Assembly: GCA_900542945.1 (NCBI GenBank)
Contig: UQPI01000073.1
Location: 1-8,795, forward strand
DNA length: 8,795 nucleotides
Direction: 5' to 3'
DNA from: an uncultured Collinsella sp.
GTDB lineage: Bacteria > Actinomycetota > Coriobacteriia > Coriobacteriales > Coriobacteriaceae
Both the position numbers and the translations under genes were made by a program. This document shows, in pieces, positions 1 to 6,231 of this stretch; position 1 is the stretch's first letter; each line of letters opens with the position of its first letter. The notes below the pieces were generated by a model. The model saw only the letters and a program-made list of their open reading frames with translations, was not told the origin of the DNA and did not search any database.

Positions 1-105
1 CAGGGAATCGACCTTGTGGTAGCCGCGGTCATCGCGCTCGGTATGAACCCCCAGGTAGAGGTTAATCTTTGCCGGCGCGGAAAGAGTCAGGGACCGATCG
101 GTCAC
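1..105 (-). CDS. ispE: 4-diphosphocytidyl-2-C-methyl-D-erythritol kinase (IspE), N-terminal part only
   Basis: Only the first 35 codons are in the window; the gene continues past the left edge. The visible protein starts VTDRSLTLSAPAKINLYLGV and continues with TERDDRGYHKVDSL. The APAKINLxLxV segment followed by D-GYH-V-S is the N-terminal signature of IspE, a GHMP-family kinase that phosphorylates CDP-methylerythritol in the non-mevalonate (MEP) isoprenoid pathway in the cytoplasm. The start is taken as GTG at 105 because GGAG at 114-117 lies 8 nt upstream, and the preceding gene (veg) stops only 2 nt before it. The two genes are therefore almost certainly co-transcribed and probably translationally coupled. 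The catalytic and ATP-binding glycine-rich parts lie outside the window, so intactness cannot be judged. The assignment rests on a short but distinctive segment. Confidence 0.88.
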   Translation of the reverse strand, partial: MTDRSLTLSAPAKINLYLGVHTERDDRGYHKVDSL

Positions 106-107
106 CG

Positions 108-404
108 TTAATGCTCCTCGAGCTGATTGCCGAGCGGGGTAAAGATATGCTCGCCGCTCTCGGGGTCGAACAGCTCGACCTGACCGGTGAGGACATCGAT
201 ATACTGGTAGGACTGACGCGACTTGCGGCCGCGACGCTCGTCAACCTCGACGATAAAGACGGCGGGGTGGACGCTCTTGATGGTGCCCATGCGCTCGACA
301 ACGCGGGTGCGGCCCATGTTGGCCTTAACCTTGACGCGATCGCCCACCATATCGGTCAGCTTCTCGTGGATGTCGTCGACGTGATTGACTTCCATCTCTT
401 CCAT
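108..404 (-). CDS. veg: Veg family protein
   Basis: This encodes a 98-residue protein of the Veg family (formerly DUF1021). The B. subtilis member has been linked to biofilm matrix gene expression; its biochemical role is unsettled. Family features visible here are a core with IHEKL, GDRVKVKANMGR, VVERMGTI, HPAVFIVEVD and SYQYIDVLTGQVELF, which matches the usual small SH3-like Veg fold. Relative to short Firmicute Veg proteins there is a brief acidic N-terminal extension and a charged C-terminal tail (EHIFTPLGNQLEEH). The start is ATG at 404, with GGAGG 8 nt upstream. A longer frame from TTG at 428 lacks a ribosome-binding site, and ATG at 395 has the SD-like GGAAGAG directly abutting it. A good promoter and a hairpin precede the gene; ispE follows after 2 nt. 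The veg-ispE neighbourhood also occurs in Bacillus. The low-complexity charged ends give no clue to a partner. Confidence 0.87.
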   Translation of the reverse strand: MEEMEVNHVDDIHEKLTDMVGDRVKVKANMGRTRVVERMGTIKSVHPAVFIVEVDERRGRKSRQSYQYIDVLTGQVELFDPESGEHIFTPLGNQLEEH

Positions 405-412
405 GAACAGGG

Positions 413-417
413 CCTCC
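413..417 (-). promoter_or_regulatory. Ribosome-binding site that fixes the veg start
   Basis: GGAGG reads on the minus strand 8 nt before the ATG at 404. It lies inside the longer reading frame that begins at TTG 428, so it argues for the shorter 98-residue Veg protein. Confidence 0.75.
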
Positions 418-431
418 AGAAGGTGCAATTC

Positions 432-451
432 AAAAAGGGGATAATACCCCT
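432..451 (-). promoter_or_regulatory. Terminator-like hairpin in the veg leader (possible attenuator)
   Basis: On the minus strand AGGGG, a six-base loop TATTAT, and CCCCT are followed at once by five T residues (the first T shared with the stem). It lies downstream of the predicted veg promoter and about 27 nt upstream of the start codon, so it would be transcribed as part of the leader. The stem is only 5 bp, so it may be a weak attenuator or simply a 5' mRNA structure. No ligand-binding aptamer or leader peptide was recognised in the roughly 60-nt leader. Confidence 0.35.
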
Positions 452-471
452 AAGATAGACAAAACTCTAAT

Positions 472-501
472 ACTATAGCACCCTGTTGTGACCATACGCA
501 A
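472..501 (-). promoter_or_regulatory. Promoter for veg-ispE (extended -10)
   Basis: On the minus strand TTGCGT (496-501) and TATAGT (472-477) are separated by 18 nt. TG at 479-480 makes TGCTATAGT, an extended -10 box. Transcription would start near 465, leaving about 60 nt of leader that contains the hairpin at 432-451. The site sits in the gap between dtd and veg, where a new transcription unit is expected. Confidence 0.6.
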
Positions 502-559
502 GCAGCTAAAAAAGCCCGGTCCCAAATACGTACCAGACGACAACCTCGCATGACCAGTT

Positions 560-587
560 GTTACGCGGTTTGGTAAAACCGCGTAAC
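560..587 (-). terminator. Perfect 12-bp stem-loop directly after dtd, no U-tract
   Basis: GTTACGCGGTTT (560-571) is exactly complementary to 576-587, with a 4-nt loop. It begins at the base after the dtd stop codon. Neither strand has a run of T after the stem, so it is not a canonical intrinsic terminator. It may mark the 3' end of the rdgB-dtd message or protect it from exonucleases. A run of six T on the minus strand (508-513) lies about 47 nt further on but has no obvious stem of its own. Confidence 0.4.
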
Positions 588-1034
588 CTAAAGATTGTCG
601 GTATCGAGGACGATGGTGAATGGACCGTCGTTGACGAGGTCGACCTTCATATCGGCGCCAAAGATGCCGTGTGCCACGTGTTCGACATCTTGGCGAACGA
701 GCGTCAGGAAATACTCGTAGAGCTCGTTGGCGACATCGGGGGCGCCGGCATCCGTAAACGATGGGCGGCGGCCGTGACGGCAATCGGCGAACAGCGTGAA
801 CTGCGACACCACGAGAACCTCGCCGTCGACATCGGCAAGTGCCAGGTTGGTCTTGCCGTTCTCGTCCTCGTTGATGCGCAGGCCCCGGAGCTTGCCCCAC
901 AGCTTATCGGCCTCGGCGCGCGTGTCGCCGTGGCCCACGCCCAGCAGCACCAGATAGCCGCGCCCAATTTTGCCCACGCACTCGCCGTCGACCGTCACGC
1001 CGGCGTTGAGCACGCGTTGCACCACCGCACGCAC
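588..1034 (-). CDS. dtd: D-aminoacyl-tRNA deacylase (DTD)
   Basis: This 148-residue protein has the usual DTD length. It hydrolyses the ester bond of D-amino acids mischarged on tRNA (and of glycine on tRNA-Ala in many species), protecting translation in the cytoplasm as a homodimer. The N-terminus VRAVVQRVLNAGVTVDG is typical. The active-site motif SQFTLFAD is at 77-84, and the cross-subunit Gly-cisPro motif lies in NDGPFT at 135-140. Most relatives have GPVT, so Phe139 is a modest substitution, while Gly137-Pro138 is kept. The start is GTG at 1034, with GAGGAG at 1041-1046 placed 6 nt upstream. The gene starts 3 nt after the rdgB stop, so the pair is a tight operon. A perfect stem-loop follows the stop codon. 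Its position in a region with murI (D-glutamate production) may be coincidental. Confidence 0.95.
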   Translation of the reverse strand: MRAVVQRVLNAGVTVDGECVGKIGRGYLVLLGVGHGDTRAEADKLWGKLRGLRINEDENGKTNLALADVDGEVLVVSQFTLFADCRHGRRPSFTDAGAPDVANELYEYFLTLVRQDVEHVAHGIFGADMKVDLVNDGPFTIVLDTDNL

Positions 1035-1037
1035 GGC

Positions 1038-1679
1038 CTACTCCTCGCCCGTCAGCTTGGCGGACAGATGCTCAAGCGCGTGGAAACGATGGCTGATGGC
1101 GTTCTTCTCGTCCGCCGTCAGCTCGGCCATGGTCTTGCCCGGCGTGTCGACCGGCAGGAACAACGGGTCGTAGCCAAAGCCGTGATCGCCGCGGCCCTCG
1201 TGTGCGATAGTGCCCTCGCAGGCGCCCTCACCATAGGTGACCAAGCCGTCCGTGTCGATGAGCGCGACGACGCTCATAAAGCGCGCAGTGCGGTCCTCGT
1301 CGGCCACGCCCTCCAGATTCACGAGAAGCTTGGCGTTGTTGGCGGCATCGTCTCCGTGCACGCCCGCATAGCGCGCGCTATACACGCCGGGTTCGCCGTC
1401 CAGCGCGTCGACGACCAGGCCGGAATCGTCGGCAATGGCCATAAGACCCGTCTCTTCGACGGCAGCTTGGGCCTTGATGATGGCGTTCTCCAAAAACGTC
1501 GTGCCGTTTTCCTCGGGGTCCTCAAAATCGCCCAGCTGGCCGAGCGCCACAAAGCGCACCTCGGGCATGACCTTGCCCAAAATGGCCTCGATCTCGGTGA
1601 GCTTATGGGCGTTGCCGGTTGCCACGACGATGGTCGCCGCCGGGTCGAGGGTGTCGATATCGATCTTCTCAAGTGCCAT
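1038..1679 (-). CDS. rdgB: Non-canonical purine NTP pyrophosphatase, RdgB/HAM1 family (XTP/dITP diphosphatase)
   Basis: This 213-residue cytoplasmic enzyme cleaves dITP, ITP and XTP to monophosphates and pyrophosphate, keeping deaminated purines out of DNA and RNA. Family motifs are all present: ATGNAHKLTEI (20-30, nucleotide and phosphate binding), ENGTTFLENA (57-66), ADDSGL (83-88, with the acidic metal and general-base residues), GVYSARYAG (98-106), HGFGYDPLF (166-174) and SHR (196-198). The N-terminus is about ten residues longer than the minimal family length. ATG at 1679 has AAGGAG 7 nt upstream, supporting it. The gene is upstream of dtd with a 3-nt gap. rph lies 143 nt upstream, separated by a strong terminator, so rdgB probably has its own promoter. 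The rph-rdgB adjacency is common in Gram-positive genomes, but here the two are transcriptionally separated. Confidence 0.96.
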   Translation of the reverse strand: MALEKIDIDTLDPAATIVVATGNAHKLTEIEAILGKVMPEVRFVALGQLGDFEDPEENGTTFLENAIIKAQAAVEETGLMAIADDSGLVVDALDGEPGVYSARYAGVHGDDAANNAKLLVNLEGVADEDRTARFMSVVALIDTDGLVTYGEGACEGTIAHEGRGDHGFGYDPLFLPVDTPGKTMAELTADEKNAISHRFHALEHLSAKLTGEE

Positions 1680-1695
1680 GAGTGGTCTCCTTGTC

Positions 1696-1704
1696 TCTAT
1701 AGCA
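1696..1704 (-). promoter_or_regulatory. Candidate extended -10 element for rdgB-dtd
   Basis: TGCTATAGA reads on the minus strand 16 nt before the rdgB ATG. If used, transcription would start near 1689 and the leader would be about 10 nt, cutting into the AAGGAG ribosome-binding site (1687-1692). That counts against it. An alternative is TATAAG (1761-1766) with TTTATC (1783-1788) at 16-nt spacing, immediately beyond the rph terminator. Neither is strong; some promoter is expected in this gap because the terminator isolates rdgB from rph. Confidence 0.3.
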
Positions 1705-1784
1705 ATGCCGCGCCGAGGGCGACGAGGGCCTCCGCCTCTCCCCTCTCAATCAACGGCAGTCTTATACTTCGACGTTTTCCCAGA

Positions 1785-1822
1785 TAAAACCTGCCAAAAT
1801 AAACCTGTCCCTTTTTGGCAGG
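1785..1822 (-). terminator. Intrinsic terminator after rph
   Basis: On the minus strand CCTGCCAAAA (1813-1822) pairs perfectly with TTTTGGCAGG (1790-1799) across a 13-nt loop, followed by TTTT (1786-1789). It starts directly after the rph stop codon. The loop contains GGGACAGG, which partly echoes the stem and could give a second pairing. It ends the murE-HAD-murI-rph unit. Confidence 0.85.
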
Positions 1823-2548
1823 TTAGGCGATGGCTTGGCGCTGAAGCTCGATGAGCTCGGCGATACCCTTGTCGCCCAGGTCGAGCAGGGTGTTGAGGCG
1901 TTTGCGGTCGAAGGGCGCCTGCTCGCCGGTGCCCTGGAGCTCAATCATCTCACCGGTGTCGGTGGCGACGAGGTTCATGTCGACCTCGGCATGGCTGTCC
2001 TCGGAATAATCGAGGTCAAGCAGCGTATTGCCGTCGACAACGCCCATGGAGATGGCAGCCACCTGGCCGATAAGCGGGATGCCCTCGATCTTGCCCGCCT
2101 CAACCCACATGGCGAGGGCGTCGTGCAGCGCCACCCAGGCACCGGTAATGCTCGCTGTACGCGTGCCGCCATCGGCCTGAATCACATCGCAGTCGACGGT
2201 GACAGTGTACTCGCCGAGCGCCTTCATGTTGACGACGGTACGCAGGCTGCGGCCAATGAGGCGCTCGATCTCCATGGAGCGACCCTTGCGGTTGGCGTGC
2301 TCGCGCTTGCAGCGCTTGCCGGTCGATGCCGGCAGCATGGCATACTCCGCCGTTACCCAACCGGCCTTGGCGCCCTTGCGCCAGCCCGGCACGCCCTCCT
2401 CGATGGTGGCAGCGCACAGCACGCGCGTATCGCCAAACTCGGCCAGGCACGAACCGTGGGCGTGCTTCATGACGCCGCGAGTAAGCTTGATGGGGCGCAA
2501 CTCATCGGCGGCGCGGCCGTTGGCGCGATTGACCTGCATATACTCCAT
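1823..2548 (-). CDS. rph: Ribonuclease PH
   Basis: This 241-residue protein is of normal length for RNase PH, a phosphate-dependent 3'-5' exoribonuclease that trims tRNA precursors down to CCA and works as a hexameric ring. Visible motifs: GRAADELRPIKLTR (11-24), EFGDTRVLCAATIEE (37-51), GWVTAEYAMLPAST (63-76), GRSMEIERLIGRSLR (89-103), CDVIQADGGTRTASITGA (120-137) with the phosphate-binding GTR, and LDLDYSED (177-184) with the conserved aspartates near the active site. ATG at 2548 has AAAGGA about 7 nt upstream. murI lies 55 nt upstream with no terminator between, and a strong terminator follows the stop, so this is the last gene of the murE-HAD-murI-rph unit. murI and rph are linked in many actinobacteria and firmicutes. 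The single tRNA in this window encodes its CCA, so it would need exact trimming rather than CCA addition. Confidence 0.96.
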   Translation of the reverse strand: MEYMQVNRANGRAADELRPIKLTRGVMKHAHGSCLAEFGDTRVLCAATIEEGVPGWRKGAKAGWVTAEYAMLPASTGKRCKREHANRKGRSMEIERLIGRSLRTVVNMKALGEYTVTVDCDVIQADGGTRTASITGAWVALHDALAMWVEAGKIEGIPLIGQVAAISMGVVDGNTLLDLDYSEDSHAEVDMNLVATDTGEMIELQGTGEQAPFDRKRLNTLLDLGDKGIAELIELQRQAIA

Positions 2549-2603
2549 AGAAAAATCCTTTCGGCAAAAGGTGGACGTGAGCCTTTGGTCGGTGCCCTTA
2601 TAT

Positions 2604-3488
2604 CTATTTCAGTTCGTCGATATCGATATGCTCAATGCTCTTGAGCGGCTGGCCAAAGATAAAGCTGCCCGCCACCGCAAACTCGGCAATGTTGTCAGAC
2701 GTGGTGGCAAAGCGATGCTGTGGCTCGGCGGTATCGCTCGCCAGCTGCTCACGGCGCGTGAGGATATCGGTCAGCTCGCGTGTGGTCTCCTCGGCGGAGC
2801 TCACCACGCGCACCCCGGGTCCCAGCGCATGGCGGATGGGACCCACCAGCAGCGGAAAGTGCGTACAGCCGAGCACCACGGTATCGATGCCACGATCGTG
2901 CAGCGGCTCGACTGTGGCGCCGACCAGCGCGCGAACGGCTGGCGTATCAAAAATATCCTCGTTCTCGAGCCACTGCTCCTGCAGATGCGCGCCCGAGGCG
3001 AGCTCGTGCTCGACGACCTCGACAAAGCTCGAAGCCGGGCAGCCATACACATCGACACCAGCATCCAAGTCCTGGATGGCGCGCGTGTAGGCACCCGAGC
3101 GAATGGTGAGGTTGGTGGCGAGCACGCCCACGCGACGCGTACGCGTGCTGTTGATGGCGGCACGCGCGCCCGGGGCGATCACGCCAATCACGGGAACGTC
3201 GAGCACCTGCTGGGCCAGACGCAAGGCCGCGGCGGTCGCCGTGTTACAGGCGATGACCATGATCTTAACGTCGTGCCTCGATAGCCAGCGCCCCGCCTGC
3301 AGCGCAAACGAGCGCACCTCATCCTCGGTGCGAGTGCCGTAAGGGCAGCGCTTGGTGTCGCCAAAGTAGTAGACGGACTCGTGCGGCAACGCCGTCGCAA
3401 TCGCGCGCGCAACCGTCAGACCGCCCAAACCAGAATCGAACACGCCAATCGGGCGCGTGTCGCCTGCCGGATTCTCGATATCGGACAT
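2604..3488 (-). CDS. murI: Glutamate racemase
   Basis: This 294-residue cytoplasmic enzyme converts L-glutamate to the D-glutamate that MurD adds to the peptidoglycan stem. Motifs: IGVFDSGLGGLTV (14-26) with Asp18 and Ser19, YFGDTKRCPYG (41-51), IACNTAT (79-85) carrying catalytic Cys81, and LGCTHFPLL (206-214) carrying catalytic Cys208 next to His210. Length is slightly above the common 260-280 range because of a C-terminal stretch after about residue 250. ATG at 3488 is the only sensible start, but the SD-like GAGG (3491-3494) is only 2 nt away, closer than usual, so initiation may be weak or use an AGAGA element further upstream. The HAD gene stops 51 nt upstream and rph begins 55 nt downstream, with no terminators in the gaps. 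With murE in the same unit, it ties D-Glu supply to stem-peptide elongation. Confidence 0.96.
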   Translation of the reverse strand: MSDIENPAGDTRPIGVFDSGLGGLTVARAIATALPHESVYYFGDTKRCPYGTRTEDEVRSFALQAGRWLSRHDVKIMVIACNTATAAALRLAQQVLDVPVIGVIAPGARAAINSTRTRRVGVLATNLTIRSGAYTRAIQDLDAGVDVYGCPASSFVEVVEHELASGAHLQEQWLENEDIFDTPAVRALVGATVEPLHDRGIDTVVLGCTHFPLLVGPIRHALGPGVRVVSSAEETTRELTDILTRREQLASDTAEPQHRFATTSDNIAEFAVAGSFIFGQPLKSIEHIDIDELK

Positions 3489-3539
3489 TACCTCACCAGT
3501 CTCTCTCGAAAAGACATGTCCAAGTGCAGCGACGCCGCG

Positions 3540-4451
3540 CTACGAACGCGCCGCGACCAGCAGCTCTGCCGTCGCCGCCCAACCGTCGACAATTTTGCCG
3601 CGCGTAACGAAAGCGTTCTCGCAAGCAGCCAGGAACTCGGGCGCGCCGGCGCTCGTCAGGCCATTCTCGACCAGGCAGAACGTGCCCACGTGATCGGCCA
3701 TGTAGAAGTCGGACTCGGAGTCGCCGAGCGCGAGCGTCTCCTCGCGCTCGATCCCTAGGTGCTCGCAGAAGCGCGCGATGGCAACGCCCTTGTTGAGGCC
3801 GGCGGGATTGATGTTAAACGCGCGGCCGTCCTCGACGCGATCGAGCTCGAGCGTCGTCGGCTTGGACAGGTGAGTCAGATGGCCGTTGCAAGCCCAGATC
3901 AGACCGCAGCCGGCCTCGTCCAGGATGGCCTGGACCTCATCGTCGGGCACATCGCCGCGCATGCCGACGGTGACCTCACGGTATTTGTAGCCGGTCGACA
4001 TGTCGTTGTGGTACTCGATCTTGTGCGGCCAGCGGGCAAGGATCTTCTCGCACACGCCGGTCTGCTCGATCACCTGGTGCGGAGTAAGGCCGCAGGCGGG
4101 GTTGTAAGGCATGTCGCCGGTCAGATACTCCCAATCGTTGGCTTTGAGGTCGTACATGACCAGGCCGCCCATCTCACCAATGTAGGAGTTGAGGCCGAGC
4201 ACGCGCGCGTCCTCGTGGATCATGGTACGGTTGCGGCCCGAGGTGGGAACCACCTGAATACCAGCGCGAGCGAGCGCCACGACGGCCTCGACGAGTTTGG
4301 TCGAAGGGTTGCCGTCGTTGTCGCGCAGCACGCACGAGCCAGGCGCGAGCATGGTCGCGTCAAGGTCGGTAAAGACGTACTTAACCTTGGCCAAGCGCTC
4401 GCGCATCTCGCCCGAAAGCTCGGCAACGGTCGGCAGGGTGTTGTGGGACAT
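3540..4451 (-). CDS. HAD-superfamily (Cof-like, type IIB) phosphatase
   Basis: This encodes a 303-residue HAD hydrolase of the IIB (Cof/MPGP-like) type, which normally dephosphorylates sugar phosphates or other small phosphometabolites. The four HAD motifs are visible: motif I FTDLDAT (27-33) with nucleophile Asp29 and acid Asp31; motif II VPTSGR (68-73); motif III Lys221 in NKG; motif IV LGDSESDF (242-249) with Asp244 and Asp248. Motif I reads DLDAT, not the common DxDGT. The C2-type cap lies between motifs II and III (about 85-215). ATG at 4451 is chosen because GGAG lies 5 nt upstream; an ATG at 4493 would add 14 residues but has no ribosome-binding site. It sits between murE (107-nt gap) and murI (51-nt gap), with no terminator in either. 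A role in cell-wall or sugar-phosphate metabolism is suggested by position only. The true substrate cannot be read from the sequence. Confidence 0.85.
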   Translation of the reverse strand: MSHNTLPTVAELSGEMRERLAKVKYVFTDLDATMLAPGSCVLRDNDGNPSTKLVEAVVALARAGIQVVPTSGRNRTMIHEDARVLGLNSYIGEMGGLVMYDLKANDWEYLTGDMPYNPACGLTPHQVIEQTGVCEKILARWPHKIEYHNDMSTGYKYREVTVGMRGDVPDDEVQAILDEAGCGLIWACNGHLTHLSKPTTLELDRVEDGRAFNINPAGLNKGVAIARFCEHLGIEREETLALGDSESDFYMADHVGTFCLVENGLTSAGAPEFLAACENAFVTRGKIVDGWAATAELLVAARS

Positions 4452-4456
4452 GGTTA

Positions 4457-4460
4457 CTCC
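4457..4460 (-). promoter_or_regulatory. Ribosome-binding site that fixes the HAD gene start
   Basis: GGAG on the minus strand lies 5 nt before ATG 4451. It is inside the longer frame starting at 4493 and so favours the 303-residue product over the 317-residue one. Confidence 0.65.
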
Positions 4461-4558
4461 GTTTACGTAGAAGGGTTTGGACTTGGACGGCATGTTTTGA
4501 TTGAGGGAACACGCTTATGGCGACAGCGCACTCAGGGCGCCGCCGCCATCATGGTTCA

Positions 4559-6121
4559 TTAGTCAAACTGGGTAACATCGATCAGGCGATTGGCCAGCGA
4601 AAGGTCGCTCTCGATGGGCACGAACTCGTCGCCCACGTGCATGAGCTCCTCGTCACCCTTTGCCAGCAGCAAGACAATGGTGGGAGCATCGGGGTTGACG
4701 TACTCCTCGCGCGCCGCCTTGAACGCCACATGCACAGCGGCTTCGCGATCGAGGATGATCTTGTTCGGCGTATCGTCGGGAACATGTTCGGCAAGCTCGC
4801 GACAGACCTTCATCGGGTCCTCGTGAGCCGGGTCCTCGTTGGCAAAGATCATCAGGTCGGAATATGGTGCGGCCTCGCGCGGAAGCTGCTCGCGGCGCTC
4901 CTGCGCCTTGCCGCCGGCAGCGCCAAACACTGCGATGACCGGGCTGGCGGGAAAAGCGCGCTTGACCGACGAGAAAAGCGAACGGAACGAAAGCTGGTTG
5001 TGCGCGTAGTCGACGACGCAGATCACGCGGCCGTCCTTCGACTCCACGACCTCCATACGGCCCGGCACACGCAGTTTGGAGAGACCCTTCTTGATAGCCT
5101 CGATACCGATGCCGATCTCGCGCGCAGCGGCGATAGCGACCAGCGCGTTCTCCACGTTAAAGTCTCCCGCGATACCCAGCAGGACCTTCTCCCCCGCCTC
5201 GGACTCGTCGGCACACAGGCCATGCAAGTTGAACTCGATGCTAAAGCCGACCATGCGTACGTCGCTCGCCCACAGGCTTGCCTCGGGATGCTCGACGCCA
5301 ACGGTCACCAAGCGCTCGGCCGTCGACGCTGCCTCCAGCACACGGTCGACCTCTTCGGTGCCCAGATTCACCACGGCGGTCTTTGCCTGGTCAAAGATCC
5401 TGAGTTTGCTCTCAAAATAATCCTCAAACGTGGGATGTTCGATCGGCGAGATGTGGTCGCGGCCGATGTTGAGGAAGCACGCCACGTCAAAGGGCAGGTT
5501 CTCGACGCGTTGGTACTTGAGCGCCTGGCTCGAGACTTCCATGACCATGGACTGGCGACCGGACGTGCGGCAGTTGGCGATATGGCGCCAGACCTCGGGG
5601 GCCTCGGGCGTAGTATTGGTGCTCTCATAGCACTCGATGCCATCGTCGGTACTCACCGAGCCGATCATGCCGCAGGACTCGCCCGCCGCTTTGATGATGG
5701 ACTGGAGCATAAAAGCGGCCGTGGTCTTTCCCTTAGTACCAGTGATGCCCACGATCTTGACGTCGTGGTCGGGACGGTCGTAGACCTCCGGCGGCAACAG
5801 GGCCATGGCCGTGCGAACACTATCAACAACCAGCATTGCAGCACCGCTCTCCTGCGCCAGCGGCTCCAGAGACTCGACCAGCGACTCCTCGCACACAAAT
5901 GCGACGGCGCCCGCATCGAGCGCCATGCTCAAAAACGCGGGCTTAAAGGCAGCGCCTTTGCAAAAGAACACGTCACCTGCCGAGACCGCGCGCGAATCAA
6001 ACGAGCAGCCGGTCACCGCGCGCTCGTCAACCTGCTCCGATGCGCGCAGCTCGCCGCATGCATCGAGTAGCTTGGCGAGCGTATCGACCGTGGTCACGGT
6101 TGCGGAATCCGAATGGTGCAT
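4559..6121 (-). CDS. murE: UDP-MurNAc-tripeptide ligase (MurE), probably not meso-DAP type
   Basis: This 520-residue Mur ligase performs ATP-dependent addition of the third stem amino acid to UDP-MurNAc-L-Ala-D-Glu in the cytoplasm. Motifs: GCSFDSRAVSAGDVFFC (38-54, UDP-MurNAc domain), P-loop GITGTKGKTT (125-134), NTTPEAPEV (169-177), MEVSSQAL (194-201), RDH (221-223), the Lys expected to be carbamylated at 239 (ESKLRIF), VPGRMEVV (352-359) and DYAHNQ (371-376). The usual SSHAL reads SSQAL, so His is replaced by Gln199. In the selectivity loop the DNPR motif of meso-diaminopimelate enzymes appears as EDPA within NEDPAHEDP (428-436), with Ala432 at the Arg position. This suggests L-Lys, L-Orn or another acceptor. 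ATG at 6121 has AAAGGTG just upstream. It is the first gene of its unit, behind the asnB terminator. Another Mur-ligase-like role cannot be excluded, since several paralogues may exist. Confidence 0.9.
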   Translation of the reverse strand: MHHSDSATVTTVDTLAKLLDACGELRASEQVDERAVTGCSFDSRAVSAGDVFFCKGAAFKPAFLSMALDAGAVAFVCEESLVESLEPLAQESGAAMLVVDSVRTAMALLPPEVYDRPDHDVKIVGITGTKGKTTAAFMLQSIIKAAGESCGMIGSVSTDDGIECYESTNTTPEAPEVWRHIANCRTSGRQSMVMEVSSQALKYQRVENLPFDVACFLNIGRDHISPIEHPTFEDYFESKLRIFDQAKTAVVNLGTEEVDRVLEAASTAERLVTVGVEHPEASLWASDVRMVGFSIEFNLHGLCADESEAGEKVLLGIAGDFNVENALVAIAAAREIGIGIEAIKKGLSKLRVPGRMEVVESKDGRVICVVDYAHNQLSFRSLFSSVKRAFPASPVIAVFGAAGGKAQERREQLPREAAPYSDLMIFANEDPAHEDPMKVCRELAEHVPDDTPNKIILDREAAVHVAFKAAREEYVNPDAPTIVLLLAKGDEELMHVGDEFVPIESDLSLANRLIDVTQFD

Positions 6122-6155
6122 CTTTCACCTTTCTCAGCCATTGGCAGGGACGGCT

Positions 6156-6183
6156 TTTATAGTAACTGAAACGCGCCATGCAA
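6156..6183 (-). promoter_or_regulatory. Candidate promoter for the murE-HAD-murI-rph unit
   Basis: On the minus strand TTGCAT (6178-6183) and TATAAA (6156-6161) are 16 nt apart, giving a start near 6149 and a leader of about 28 nt. The -35 overlaps the T-tract of the asnB terminator. A promoter is expected here because the terminator cuts murE off from asnB. The -35 box matches only at TTG. Confidence 0.45.
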
Positions 6184-6206
6184 AAACGGCTCCCGGAGGA
6201 GCCGTT
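6182..6206 (-). terminator. Intrinsic terminator after asnB
   Basis: On the minus strand AACGGCTCC (6198-6206) pairs perfectly with GGAGCCGTT (6185-6193) around a 4-nt loop. The last two T residues of the stem run into a five-T tract (6182-6186). It lies 25 nt past the asnB stop codon. Confidence 0.9.
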
Positions 6207-6231
6207 ACGCGCAGGCGTTCGTAAGCCGAGG

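Noticed and set aside
405..428. Longer veg start at TTG 428
   Set aside because: No ribosome-binding site precedes it, while GGAGG is well placed for ATG 404.
558..1787. A 409-codon plus-strand frame opposite rdgB and dtd
   Set aside because: It spans two well-supported minus-strand genes and their intergenic region; composition is typical of antisense translation.
4452..4493. Longer HAD start at ATG 4493
   Set aside because: No Shine-Dalgarno sequence upstream; the HAD domain begins well inside and ATG 4451 has GGAG at 5 nt.
4517..6070. A 517-codon plus-strand frame opposite murE
   Set aside because: A shadow of murE, with an arginine/histidine/leucine-rich low-information protein and no convincing ribosome-binding site.
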